Assembly (NCBI GenBank): GCA_050290785.1
Contig: JBNKIR010000014.1
Location: forward strand, 10,077 to 74,076
Reading direction: 5' to 3'
From: JAAGZL01 sp050290785
GTDB taxonomy: Bacteria > Pseudomonadota > Gammaproteobacteria > Chromatiales > Chromatiaceae
Length of the DNA: 64,000 nucleotides
Below are positions 7,329 through 15,636 of the stretch, piece after piece; the first letter of the stretch is position 1; every line of letters begins with the position of its first letter. Position numbers and translations under genes: made by a program. Below the pieces are notes generated by a model that did no database searches, was not told where the DNA came from, and saw only the letters and a program-made list of their open reading frames with translations.

Positions 7329-9404
7329 ATGGATCTGAAATCCAGAAAAACCATCTGTTTTGCACTATTGCTGCTTCTGTGGCCCCTATGGGCGGGCTCC
7401 GCTGAAGATATAGCTGTTGAGGATGCCTCGGCAGATACCAGGGTGCTGATCGATATTTCCGGCAGCATGAAGCAGAACGACCCGAAAAATCTGCGTCGTC
7501 CGGCCTTGCGATTGCTGGTCGGCCTGCTGCCAAAGGATAGCAGGGCCGGGGTCTGGACCTTTGGGCAGTATGTAAACGAGGAGATCCCGCTGGGTAAGGT
7601 GGATGACGGGTGGCGTGAGAGGGCCCGGGACGCAAGCGGCAAGATACACTCCCGCGGCCTGTATACAGACATCGAAGAGGTGCTGAGGCGCTCGACGGAA
7701 GATTGGAAGGAGCCGGACGGAAATTATACCCGCCACGTGGTGGTCCTTACCGATGGTGTGGTCGATATATCCAAGAACAGCCTGATCAACGCCAGATCCA
7801 GAAGACGCATATTCGACGAGATACTTCCAGGGTTGAAGAAACTTGGTGTGAAGGTACACACCATAGCCCTGTCCCAGAGCGCCGACCACCACTTATTGAA
7901 GAAGATATCCGGAGAGACGGATGGCTGGTACGAACAGGTAGATGATGCCGATCAGCTCAAACGCATTTTTTTGCGCATATTTGAAAAGGTCAGTAAGCCT
8001 GACACGGTCCCACTAAGCAAAGAGAATAAGTTCAGAATAGATAAGAGTGTAAAAGAGGCGACACTCCTGGTCTTTCACTCCGCAGATAAGGAGCCTACCA
8101 AGATAAAGACCCCGAGCGGCACTAGCTTCAGTTCAGAAGATACCCCGGATGGCGTCAGTTGGCATCGGGATGATGGGTATGACCTGATGACCATCACCAA
8201 ACCGGAGGCGGGCGAATGGCAGATCCTGGCAGATGTTGATCCTGATAACCGTGTTATCGTGGTTACCGATCTCAAGATGGTGACCAGCACACTTCCCAAT
8301 CGGGTGCTGCAGGGAGAGTTGAACAACGTAAAGATCATGTTTAAGGATCAAGGCAGAAAGATAGTGGAAAAGGAGTTTCTGGATGTCGTTGCCGTTAAAT
8401 CTGTGCATATAGACGATAATGGCGCCAGTGAGCCGCGTCCGGTATACGATGATGGAAAGGGTGGTGATCAGGAGGCTGGAGATGGCGTATTCACATTTAC
8501 CTTCGGTAAGGATATCGGCAAGGGTAAGGTAGAGGTTGTACTCACCGCGGAGGGGAAGACCTTTGTACGTGAGAAGAGATATACCCTGGAGTCGATACCT
8601 GCAGTAACCGTGGATAAATATGAAGGTGAGCGAGGGGGTAGGGCTGGCCTTATGGCGACGGTGATACCGGAGCCGAATCTGGTCGATGGACAATCGCTGG
8701 AGGTAGAGGCACAGCTTACACCTAAAGACGGAGAGCCGGTCTCCGTGATGTTTCTGCCCGGTTCTGACGGCATGTCCCGTGAATCGTGGATAGACCGCAC
8801 AGAGCTGAAGGGTACCTGGAATCTGGATATCAGCATAAAGGCCAGCAGCGTCTCCGGCAGCAGGCTGGAGATGGATCTAGAGTCTATACCAGTAGTCGGT
8901 ATGGAACCTGTTGTTGAGACCGCTCCGGTTAAGGAAGAGGCAAAGCCGGAACCCGTGGCCGAACCAGAGCCTACACCTGAAGCGGAACCTGTGGCTGAGT
9001 CCGAGCCGCAGACTGAACCTGAGGCCAAACCGGAGGCAGAGGAAGAGGATGGTGGTTGGGTTATAAATATTGCCCTGTTTATCCTGTTCAACGTCCTGGT
9101 AATTGGTATCGGAGGCGGCGCCTACTGGTATTTTCGGAAACGTGGCGGCTCTATCTTCACCGAGTTGTCTGAAGATGCGGATGAAGAGGGCGAACAAGAT
9201 GCAGTCATCGATGAAGAGCATCATGATGTGAAGGGCGAAGTGGAAGAGGTTGCTGTGGAAGAGGAGCCTGAGGAAGAGGCTGATGAAGTGCAGGATGAAG
9301 ATGATGCGGATAAAGAGGAAGAGGTGAATGATGACAAAATCGATCCTGATAGTGATATGGATGACCTGTCAGACCTTGACCCTAAAGACGATGAAGGTAA
9401 ATGA
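7329..9404 (+). CDS. von Willebrand factor A-domain membrane protein with acidic cytoplasmic tail
   Basis: A 691-residue exported and anchored protein. A signal peptide covers residues 1-25. The VWA domain spans ~37-225 with MIDAS DISGSM and HVVVLTDGVVD. Beta-rich regions resembling the TIGR03503 type follow to ~525. A Pro-Glu-Ala linker at ~535-573 leads to a single membrane helix (INIALFILFNVLVIGIGGGA, ~578-598) and a very acidic C-terminal tail. The tail ends with MDDLSDLDP, a nine-residue motif also found at the end of the next gene product. A periplasmic metal-dependent adhesion domain coupled to a cytoplasmic acidic tail is visible; the partner is unknown. Confidence 0.85.
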   Translation: MDLKSRKTICFALLLLLWPLWAGSAEDIAVEDASADTRVLIDISGSMKQNDPKNLRRPALRLLVGLLPKDSRAGVWTFGQYVNEEIPLGKVDDGWRERARDASGKIHSRGLYTDIEEVLRRSTEDWKEPDGNYTRHVVVLTDGVVDISKNSLINARSRRRIFDEILPGLKKLGVKVHTIALSQSADHHLLKKISGETDGWYEQVDDADQLKRIFLRIFEKVSKPDTVPLSKENKFRIDKSVKEATLLVFHSADKEPTKIKTPSGTSFSSEDTPDGVSWHRDDGYDLMTITKPEAGEWQILADVDPDNRVIVVTDLKMVTSTLPNRVLQGELNNVKIMFKDQGRKIVEKEFLDVVAVKSVHIDDNGASEPRPVYDDGKGGDQEAGDGVFTFTFGKDIGKGKVEVVLTAEGKTFVREKRYTLESIPAVTVDKYEGERGGRAGLMATVIPEPNLVDGQSLEVEAQLTPKDGEPVSVMFLPGSDGMSRESWIDRTELKGTWNLDISIKASSVSGSRLEMDLESIPVVGMEPVVETAPVKEEAKPEPVAEPEPTPEAEPVAESEPQTEPEAKPEAEEEDGGWVINIALFILFNVLVIGIGGGAYWYFRKRGGSIFTELSEDADEEGEQDAVIDEEHHDVKGEVEEVAVEEEPEEEADEVQDEDDADKEEEVNDDKIDPDSDMDDLSDLDPKDDEGK

Positions 9405-9435
9405 TAAGAGGCTGAGAGATTAAAGGAGACACCAG

Positions 9436-10242
9436 GTGGTAACGATTAGCTCACTATGGTTCATGATCCTGATTGAACTGCTGATTGCTACGACGTTATT
9501 GTCGGTGTTGCTTATTGTATTCAGTGTTATGCGCAGGCTGCGTGATCGTAGGGCGGCGGCTGAAATCGTCCAGAAGGTGAAGGAAGATGAGGCACGCCGT
9601 ACCGCAGAGACAAAAAAGATCATGCGGCATAGATTCGGATTTGATGATGGTAAGTCCGAAGAGCTGGCCGTTAGGATCGACCATGAAGAGAGGGCGTTTT
9701 ATCAGAACGCTATAAACATGTATCTGCGCCGCGATGCGAGTGCTTTAGCAAGTCTGAACATAACCTTTGAGGCGGCAGTGGATCCTTATCGGACGCTGCA
9801 GCCACCTGGCGGATCCGGTTCTGCGAAGCCGGTGAATGAATCAGGTGAATTAAAGCGACTGAAGGATGAGAACAAACGTCTCTCAGAAGAGATCTCAGTT
9901 ACCATGCAGACCATGGGGCGCATGTTAAGCGAGTACTCAGCCATGTTTGCTGAGAAGGCCAAGGAGCAAGAGGAGGAGGGGCAGGAAGAACAATATGCCC
10001 ACGAAGAGCCGGAGCCAACCCCGGTACAGGATGAGACCGATACTCCGGATGATGAGATCGAACTGCCGTCAGACGTGGGTGAAGGAGATGCGGGAGATGT
10101 TGCCCAGCCTGACCAACAAGGTACTCATCTAGGCTCGGCGATGGTTGAAGAGATGGATGATCTGTCAGATCTGGATCCGCAAGAAGAGACTGACTTGAAA
10201 GAGATAGAGGCCCCGGAAAATCCGGATGAATTGATCGGGTAG
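9436..10242 (+). CDS. membrane-anchored coiled-coil protein sharing the MDDLSDLDP tail
   Basis: A GTG start at 9436 is preceded by AAAGGAG. The 268-residue product has an N-terminal membrane helix (FMILIELLIATTLLSVLLIV), a basic stretch, a conserved-looking segment about residues 60-120, a coiled coil (LKRLKDENKRLSEEIS, ~137-160), and an acidic Pro/Glu-rich C-terminal third containing EMDDLSDLDP. It follows the VWA gene by 31 bases and is almost certainly co-transcribed with it. I do not recognise the family. The shared tail suggests that both proteins dock the same cytoplasmic partner. Confidence 0.75.
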   Translation: MVTISSLWFMILIELLIATTLLSVLLIVFSVMRRLRDRRAAAEIVQKVKEDEARRTAETKKIMRHRFGFDDGKSEELAVRIDHEERAFYQNAINMYLRRDASALASLNITFEAAVDPYRTLQPPGGSGSAKPVNESGELKRLKDENKRLSEEISVTMQTMGRMLSEYSAMFAEKAKEQEEEGQEEQYAHEEPEPTPVQDETDTPDDEIELPSDVGEGDAGDVAQPDQQGTHLGSAMVEEMDDLSDLDPQEETDLKEIEAPENPDELIG

Positions 10243-10257
10243 CTGCTTTTCCCGTGT

Positions 10258-10575
10258 CTAATCTATAACACCCTCAGCTGATCCCCGTTCCCCCCAGTTA
10301 TCAACCCAGGTTATTCTGATGGTACCGCCCTTGCTTCCACCCTTGAAATCAAATGCAATTAACGGATCTTTCCCGACGTAACTACCACAGAGGGCGGACA
10401 TGACTGTCTCTTCTCCAAGGCTGCAGGTTATCTCCTGGATGAAGTGCGGACGCATGTTGTCATCATTTCCAATACCGCTTTTGTTATGTCCAATCATGGG
10501 ATGAGTTATGATCGCCCTGACTTTGGTTACTCCTTTGGTGTGTTTGGCTCTGATTATGATTTGGTTGTCTGCCAT
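10258..10575 (-). CDS. soxZ: thiosulfate-oxidation carrier complex protein SoxZ
   Basis: A 105-residue SoxZ. It forms the SoxYZ heterodimer on whose SoxY cysteine the sulfur intermediates of periplasmic thiosulfate oxidation are carried. Typical features are the start MADNQIIIRAKHTKGVTKVR, the ITHPMIGHNKSG loop, FIQEITCSLG, and the C-terminal GGTIRITWVDNWGE. No signal peptide is present, as expected, because SoxZ is exported with SoxY by the Tat pathway. The ATG at 10575 is preferred over the adjacent GTG at 10578 because CAGGA lies at proper spacing. It lies 21 bases after soxY. Confidence 0.95.
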   Translation of the reverse strand: MADNQIIIRAKHTKGVTKVRAIITHPMIGHNKSGIGNDDNMRPHFIQEITCSLGEETVMSALCGSYVGKDPLIAFDFKGGSKGGTIRITWVDNWGERGSAEGVID

Positions 10576-10596
10576 CACTAGTATCCTGTTTTCCGA

Positions 10597-11076
10597 TCAA
10601 CCACATCCGCAGCCGGTAAAATCCACTTCGGTAGCTTCATAAAAGATACGATCGCCGGATTTAACTATGGCTATCACGTCGCCTATGGCTTCCATCTTTA
10701 TCCTGGTTTGGAGTGACACAACCGCCTTGTTGTTGAACTTGAATGTAGCTACCAGGGGCTTCTCGTTGTTGGGCGCTAATATGGTTATAGAGTCTGCGTC
10801 TCTAATCCTTGTGGTTATGCTTACCGTTACCTGTGCTCCACCGTCATCCAGGTGGGGACTGACTTGCACCTTGGTCACCCCTTTTTTGCTGATTGTTTCA
10901 TCTTTTCCATATAGGGCGCTTAATACATCTGGAACGGTGGCCGCTTCAAATGCCGATTTTGGCCAGATTGCCAGTGCCACCCTTGGCTTCAGCAGTCCGG
11001 CGCAGAAGGTTGACGCAAGGGCGCTGTTAACCAGCAGGTATTTCATAAAAAGTCTGCGTCTGTGATCAGTCTTCAT
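10597..11076 (-). CDS. soxY: thiosulfate-oxidation carrier protein SoxY, variant C-terminus
   Basis: A 159-residue SoxY. It starts with a twin-arginine leader (HRRRLFMKYLLVNSALAS, residues 5-22), consistent with Tat export. The body has the SoxY beta-sandwich pattern (PDVLSALYG, VTVSITTRI, TFKFNNKAVVSLQTRIKM). The C-terminal swinging arm ends TGCGCG, with two cysteines, whereas the classical tail is GGCGG with one. The arm still carries a cysteine near the usual position. With soxZ it makes up the carrier; soxA, soxX, soxB and soxCD are not in the window. Confidence 0.93.
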   Translation of the reverse strand: MKTDHRRRLFMKYLLVNSALASTFCAGLLKPRVALAIWPKSAFEAATVPDVLSALYGKDETISKKGVTKVQVSPHLDDGGAQVTVSITTRIRDADSITILAPNNEKPLVATFKFNNKAVVSLQTRIKMEAIGDVIAIVKSGDRIFYEATEVDFTGCGCG

Positions 11077-11114
11077 TTGTCTTTTGGTGTTTTGGTGCTC
11101 TTGTTATATCCTGC

Positions 11115-12605
11115 TCAGCGTTTGCGTTTCTCAAGATCAGACCGCTCCTGTTTTATCTCTTTCAGTCTTGCGGCCATCTTTGCATTCAGATAATAGCTGT
11201 TGCTGCGATTATTGAGAGCAACCTCCAGTTGATTTTCTGCTGAGGTCAAGTCGCCTGATAGATAGTAATGCTCTGCCAGGAAGTAGTGTCCCTGAGAGTT
11301 ATGTCCCGCCTTTCCGGCTGCAACTGCAGCAAGTTTGTGAATGCTTGGGTCATCGGGCCTTGTCTTAATCAGCTTCTCCAGCAGTTGTTCTGCCTTGGAT
11401 GGTTGTCCGCCGTGCATTAGGATACTTGCATAGTGCACGGTAAGAGGGTAGTTGTTGGGATGTATTTGCAGGCCCTGTTTCAGGATGTTTAGCGCCTGTT
11501 TTGTCTGTTTGGTCTGGTTCAGTATCTCTGCCTTGGCAAGCAGATAGTGGACTCTCCTCGGATCCTTGGATAGCAACAGGTTTACCTGTTTTAACGCATC
11601 CGGGTATTTATGAGCGCGGATGAGCGCTCGAGTCAGTCCATATCTCTGTGCGTCCGCATTGCGATAACGTCCGTCGGCCAGGGTTTTTTGGAAGAAGTCG
11701 ACAGCCTGTTTGGGATTGTTGAATTTTTGTTCCCGTAAAATGGCGTAAGAAAGCAAATAGTCCTTGCTGTCCCTATATTGTTTATAGGAATAAGTCTCAG
11801 CCCGCCCCATGGAATCGGCCATGCGGTTCTTGGATATGGGGTGAGTCCGCAGAAATTCAGGGAGGGTGTGGCTGTCATAAGCCATATTGACCTTGCCGAG
11901 ACGCATAAAGAATGTCGGCATGGCGCGTGGGTCAAAATTGGAATTGGCCAGTATTTTTATGCCTATGTTATCCGCCTCTTTTTCGTTCTCGCGAGTGAAG
12001 TTTATCTGCTTTTGCATCATCCCGGCCTGAACACCAATGGCCGCCGCTCTGCCCACTTCAGAGTTTTTAGAGGCGGCACCCAATACCAAGGCCGCTATTA
12101 AGGCAGCTGTTCCGGCAATCCCCATGCCTTCAGCCATATCAAAGGTACGGGCCAGATGTTTCTGTGTGACGTGAGCAATCTCATGTGCTACCACGGAAGC
12201 CAGTTCGCTCTCTGACTGTGTGGTCAGAATGAGTCCGGTATTTACTCCGATATTCCCGGCAGGTCCGGCAAATGCGTTCACCACCGGCTCTTCAACCAGA
12301 AAAAATGAGAAACTCTGGCTGGCCTCCCCGCTGTTGGCCACCAATCGTGACCCCAACGATTCAATATACGATATCAACAATGGATCTGTTGAAAGATTCA
12401 TTGATTTGTTTACATATCGCATAAATGCCTGTCCCAGCCGGCGTTCCTCCGTTGGGGTCATTATGCTGCCACTGGGGTCGCCGAAATTTGGCAGCTCTAT
12501 ATCTGCGGCCATGACTGACGTAAAGGTGTTGGAGAGCAGCAGCATGATGCTGATGAAGAAAACCATGCCGCGGGAGTGATGTTTATGTGGTGAGAAAGGT
12601 TTCAT
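11115..12605 (-). CDS. bepA: periplasmic M48 metalloprotease/TPR protein (BepA-like)
   Basis: A 496-residue protein close to the length of E. coli BepA (YfgC). The signal peptide lies in residues 1-33. The M48 peptidase core has HEIAHVTQKHLAR near residue 140 and the third zinc ligand in NEKEADNIG near 210. The C-terminal half (from ~285) is tetratricopeptide repeats. BepA degrades or chaperones stalled LptD and BAM substrates in the periplasm. It is 38 bases upstream of soxY on the same strand, so it may be co-transcribed with soxYZ. Whether the protease has any link to Sox maturation is unknown. Confidence 0.88.
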   Translation of the reverse strand: MKPFSPHKHHSRGMVFFISIMLLLSNTFTSVMAADIELPNFGDPSGSIMTPTEERRLGQAFMRYVNKSMNLSTDPLLISYIESLGSRLVANSGEASQSFSFFLVEEPVVNAFAGPAGNIGVNTGLILTTQSESELASVVAHEIAHVTQKHLARTFDMAEGMGIAGTAALIAALVLGAASKNSEVGRAAAIGVQAGMMQKQINFTRENEKEADNIGIKILANSNFDPRAMPTFFMRLGKVNMAYDSHTLPEFLRTHPISKNRMADSMGRAETYSYKQYRDSKDYLLSYAILREQKFNNPKQAVDFFQKTLADGRYRNADAQRYGLTRALIRAHKYPDALKQVNLLLSKDPRRVHYLLAKAEILNQTKQTKQALNILKQGLQIHPNNYPLTVHYASILMHGGQPSKAEQLLEKLIKTRPDDPSIHKLAAVAAGKAGHNSQGHYFLAEHYYLSGDLTSAENQLEVALNNRSNSYYLNAKMAARLKEIKQERSDLEKRKR

Positions 12606-12731
12606 CGGTCAAAAGACCAGTTCAGTCTGCCAAAGTTCAAATCTGGGTTCCTTATAGTTATGCCGTAGCTTGTGGCTATTGGCAAGTCATTTATTGTAGG
12701 ATGTGACCTGCTATTTGCATAGAGAATCAGG

Positions 12732-13646
12732 GTGACCAGCCACATGATCAGTTCGTCAGCAACCCCCTTTGACCTATCCAGTGACACCTTATACCAAGAG
12801 TGGCGCGACAAGAAACTTGAAGCATATCCGGCATCCATAACGGACCTGCTGGTTGAGCTGCATGATCCCAGATCCCTGAGCGATAGAGAATACGATGCCG
12901 TGCTGTCACGTATCCGCAAGAGCAACATGGCTCTCTATGTCAGCGCTACCGGCGATGATCCGGATCCGGAGATCCCGATAGCATTGGGCCACCGTTTCGG
13001 GCTGAATAATCTGGACCGTAACTGGTTGGGAGACGACAGCGGTCTCACCTCGCTGACGGTGCAGGAGAACGGTACCCGCCAGTTCTATATCCCCTATACC
13101 GACCGCCCCATCAAGTGGCATACGGATGGTTACTACAACAGCGCCGAGCACCAGATCCATGGGTTGATGCTGCACTGTGTACAGAGTGCGGCCGCAGGGG
13201 GTGAGAACGCCCTGATGGATCATGAGGTGGCCTACATCCTGCTACGGGAGCAGAACCCGGACTACATCCGTGCCCTTATGGCACCGGATGTCATGACCAT
13301 ACCCTGTCGCACCGAGCAGGGAGAGGTGGCACGGGCGGAGGAGAGCGGTCCGGTATTCTCGATCACCCCTGGGGGTGAACTGCACATGCGTTTCACCGAG
13401 CGTACGCGCAATATCGTATGGAAGGATGATGCGCTTACGCAGGAAGCAGTGGCATTTCTGCAGGAGTTGCTGGCGAGCGATTCACCCTATATCTTCCGTG
13501 GGCGTCTGGAGCCGGGTATGGGGCTGATCAGTAACAATGTCCTGCACGATCGCGCTGCCTTCGAGGATGGCAGTACTCATAAGCGGCTGCTGTATCGGGC
13601 GCGTTATTATGATCGGGTGGAGGGGACGGGGTTTCGTTATTTGTAG
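12732..13646 (+). CDS. TauD/TfdA-family 2-oxoglutarate/Fe(II)-dependent dioxygenase
   Basis: A 304-residue dioxygenase. The iron-binding HxD is seen in KWHTDGYYN, the distal histidine in NVLHDRAAF, and the 2-oxoglutarate arginine probably in KRLLYRARYYD. Family members hydroxylate taurine, chlorophenoxy acids, carnitine precursors and others, and the substrate cannot be told here. There are no sulfonate transporter genes nearby. The GTG at 12732 and the in-frame ATG at 12744 are both possible starts, and neither has a strong ribosome site. It is divergent from bepA and is the last ordinary gene before the repeat island. Confidence 0.85.
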   Translation: MTSHMISSSATPFDLSSDTLYQEWRDKKLEAYPASITDLLVELHDPRSLSDREYDAVLSRIRKSNMALYVSATGDDPDPEIPIALGHRFGLNNLDRNWLGDDSGLTSLTVQENGTRQFYIPYTDRPIKWHTDGYYNSAEHQIHGLMLHCVQSAAAGGENALMDHEVAYILLREQNPDYIRALMAPDVMTIPCRTEQGEVARAEESGPVFSITPGGELHMRFTERTRNIVWKDDALTQEAVAFLQELLASDSPYIFRGRLEPGMGLISNNVLHDRAAFEDGSTHKRLLYRARYYDRVEGTGFRYL

Positions 13647-13682
13647 GAGCCAGCTCCTGCGGGCGAGATAACCAGGAATCCC

Positions 13683-13973
13683 GTCATCCCCGCGCAGGCG
13701 GGATAAAAGCGCGCAGCGCGTTGAACGCCCTTCAGGGCGGCCCGAAGGGTGAGCGTAGCGAATAATCCAGTGGTTTTCCCATATCCGTAAAAGTTTCGCA
13801 GCTTTTCTAATCCAAATCTTTTCCCTAACTTCCGTGCGTTAGCTGCGAGTCCCTTTCTTTTATACGCGTAAAAGAAAGGGACGAAAGAAAAACGCGCCCG
13901 AGTGTTACACCCTACGGGTACCCTGCGCTTCTCGTCTCCAGCGGGGCTCTTCCGACGGGATATCCCTATCCCG
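13683..13973 (+). repeat. ~290-bp intergenic repeat, copy A
   Basis: The first 92 bases (13683-13774) match the reverse complement of 15837-15928 at all but two positions by eye. Weaker similarity runs on to about 13973. A perfect 13-bp hairpin (GTCCCTTTCTTTT/AAAAGAAAGGGAC, 13849-13882) lies inside. The matching hairpin of copy B carries paired base changes, so a folded form may be selected. Together with copy B it flanks the genes between 14.2 and 15.4 kb. Confidence 0.8.
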
Positions 13974-14054
13974 CGGAAGAGGACCGACATCCCTGTCGGT
14001 CCCCTGCGGGCCATATCCGCTTACAACTGCGATGCTCGGTGTAACACACGGGTA

Positions 14055-14086
14055 CTGGATCCCGCAGTCAAGCCGCGGGATGACGG
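14055..14086 (+). repeat. REP-like palindrome, copy 1
   Basis: A 32-bp imperfect palindrome of the type CTGGATCCCGC...GCGGGATGACGG. Two further copies lie at 15111-15142 (inverted) and 15443-15472. It has one base less symmetry (CGCAGTC) than the others. Confidence 0.8.
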
Positions 14087-14233
14087 TGGTTTATTGATAT
14101 TATGTGCTATCTAAGAACGGGGGTTCTTTGATAACCTTGGTGAATATCAGGTAATACGCGCTTATTACATATTTCTATATATGGATGTGTTCGATAATTA
14201 TCTGTTTGGTCACGAACGAGAAAATATTTGCGG

Positions 14234-15061
14234 ATGAAAAAGAGCTCTAAATTACATAAGCCCAAGCAACAACGTAAAAAAAGAAAAGCTAAAGCTCAAT
14301 CCACTCCTAAAAAAGTTGAGGAATTCGTCCATTTCAAAGCAAAACCTAATTCAGAAGGGATTGTAAATATCAAATTCGGAGAAAATGGCGAAGTAACGTC
14401 ATCAGAAGCAATCCAAGGTAGCATTAATAGCTACAGAGGCCGTATGCGGGAATCAGGCAAGGAAAAGCGGGTAGTTAGGTCATACACAAAAAATGGAACA
14501 GCATATATTAGCCAAAGGGATAATATTAGACACAATTATGATGCGCTTGCGGCAATTGATACAAATAATTTTGAAATAGATGGAAGAAGGCTTTCTATAG
14601 CATCTTCATTTTACTCTGGCTCTATAAATACTGATAACGTTGAGTTTTTCTTATTACCTGCATTTGTTATATCTGATGTAAATACTGATTTGAATCCTGA
14701 AGTTGTGGGGTGGCATTTGTTTTTTAAGCATGTATTTACGCTGCTTAAAATACCGTCTAATTGTAAATTGGGTTTGATAGTTGATTCAGAATTGGATAAA
14801 CACATCGCGATGAATAATGGAGATGAAGCATATTATAAAGATCACTATTTACCAAACAATGTTGGTTTGATATACGCTTTTGATAAAGGGGCTGACCTAC
14901 AAAATAAAATCATAAGAAAATGTGATCGTTTCTCAAGGGCGTTATTTAAAAAAATTGAGTCAGGGGAGCTTGTTCTACCATCGCAATTAGGAGCAGGCAC
15001 AAATGATTACTCTGGGTATGCTTACGTTAACTACGATACAGCTACATATAAAATTGTTTAA
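14234..15061 (+). CDS. hypothetical protein in repeat-flanked island
   Basis: A 275-residue protein that I do not recognise. The N-terminus is a lysine-rich tail (KKSSKLHKPKQQRKKRKAKA) that could bind nucleic acid. The rest looks globular and soluble, with FFLLPAFVISDV and LGLIVDSELDKHIAM segments and no signal peptide. The ATG at 14234 is chosen over a TTG at 14228 because it is the better codon, but neither has a clear ribosome site. The gene is strikingly AT-rich against its GC-rich flanking repeats, so it is probably acquired cargo. Nothing around it indicates function; a defence or mobile-element role is possible but unsupported. Confidence 0.65.
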   Translation: MKKSSKLHKPKQQRKKRKAKAQSTPKKVEEFVHFKAKPNSEGIVNIKFGENGEVTSSEAIQGSINSYRGRMRESGKEKRVVRSYTKNGTAYISQRDNIRHNYDALAAIDTNNFEIDGRRLSIASSFYSGSINTDNVEFFLLPAFVISDVNTDLNPEVVGWHLFFKHVFTLLKIPSNCKLGLIVDSELDKHIAMNNGDEAYYKDHYLPNNVGLIYAFDKGADLQNKIIRKCDRFSRALFKKIESGELVLPSQLGAGTNDYSGYAYVNYDTATYKIV

Positions 15062-15110
15062 GTGAGTGGGAATACGCATTTATCTTTCGCGCTCTCCAAT
15101 CCATAAATCC

Positions 15111-15142
15111 CCGTCATCCCGCGGCTTGACCGCGGGATCCAG
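15111..15142 (-). repeat. REP-like palindrome, copy 2 (inverted)
   Basis: A perfectly formed CCGTCATCCCGCGG/CCGCGGGATCCAG palindrome in the opposite orientation to copies 1 and 3. It overlaps the 3' end of the GIY-YIG gene and supplies its last codons and stop. Confidence 0.85.
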
Positions 15143-15428
15143 TAATCTCGGTGTATAAATCATTCCACTCCGGGTTGTTCTTCTCTATGAGTGCTATTTT
15201 CCACTTGCGCTGCCACTCTTTAAGGCGCTTTTCTCTTTTGATTGCCGACTCTGCTGAGAAATGCTGCTCATAATAGACTAGGGTGTGTGCACCATACTTC
15301 TGGGTGAAGCCTTCCACTAGGTTATGTTTGTGTTGGTAAATACGTTTGACTAGGTCTGATGGGACGCCGACGTATAGAGTGCCATTCTTTTTACTCGCCA
15401 TTATGTAGACGTAGAAATCCTTTTCCAT
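15114..15428 (-). CDS. GIY-YIG-domain endonuclease-like protein (COG2827 type)
   Basis: A 104-residue single-domain protein. GIY-YIG elements are FYVYIMASKKNGTLYVGVPS (Tyr-Val-Tyr and Tyr-Val-Gly), a following Arg in LVKRIYQHK, and the later LVYYEQH stretch with the catalytic-type Glu, then KREKRLKEWQRKWKIALIE. It belongs to the UPF0213/YhbQ-like small GIY-YIG group. The last residues (GSRGQAAG) and the stop codon are read from a REP-like palindrome, so the original C-terminus may have been shorter or replaced. A mirror-image palindrome lies 15 bases upstream of the start. A role as the mobility nuclease of the palindrome is a hypothesis. Confidence 0.85.
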   Translation of the reverse strand: MEKDFYVYIMASKKNGTLYVGVPSDLVKRIYQHKHNLVEGFTQKYGAHTLVYYEQHFSAESAIKREKRLKEWQRKWKIALIEKNNPEWNDLYTEITGSRGQAAG

Positions 15429-15442
15429 AGTGTTGTTCCTTT

Positions 15443-15472
15443 CTGGATCCCGCGGTCAAGCCGCGGGATGAC
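15443..15472 (+). repeat. REP-like palindrome, copy 3
   Basis: CTGGATCCCGCGG/CCGCGGGATGAC palindrome just upstream of the GIY-YIG start codon. It is the exact mirror of copy 2 across the gene, so the gene is bracketed by inverted palindromes. Confidence 0.85.
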
Positions 15473-15636
15473 ACGGTTTTTGTTTTCTAAATGCCAGATA
15501 TAAAAATAGGCAAATTCATTTTATATCCTGCGTACTAAAAACCACCACCCTCAAACCTCCTCCGACGCAGCCGAGTACCGGAACCGATACAGGATTAGGC
15601 CCGTAGGGGCGCCGCAGGGAAGCGGCGCCTCCAGCG

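Larger units (their letters stand above)
13647..14233. other. gene-free repeat-rich stretch
   Basis: 587 bases without a supported gene. It holds inverted-repeat copy A (13683-13973), a large hairpin within it, and a 32-bp palindrome (14055-14086). Short open frames here are artefacts of GC-rich repeat DNA. Confidence 0.7.

Noticed and set aside
12602..12928. 108-codon minus-strand frame opposite the TauD gene start
   Set aside because: It is antisense to the dioxygenase gene and bepA start, and its product looks like a mirror frame, not a protein.
13902..14114. Open frames in the GC-rich repeat copy A
   Set aside because: They are translations of the intergenic repeat and palindrome and have no start signals or recognisable protein.
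15114..15428. Homing endonuclease in an intron
   Set aside because: There is no intron, and no split gene surrounds the GIY-YIG gene; it is intergenic.
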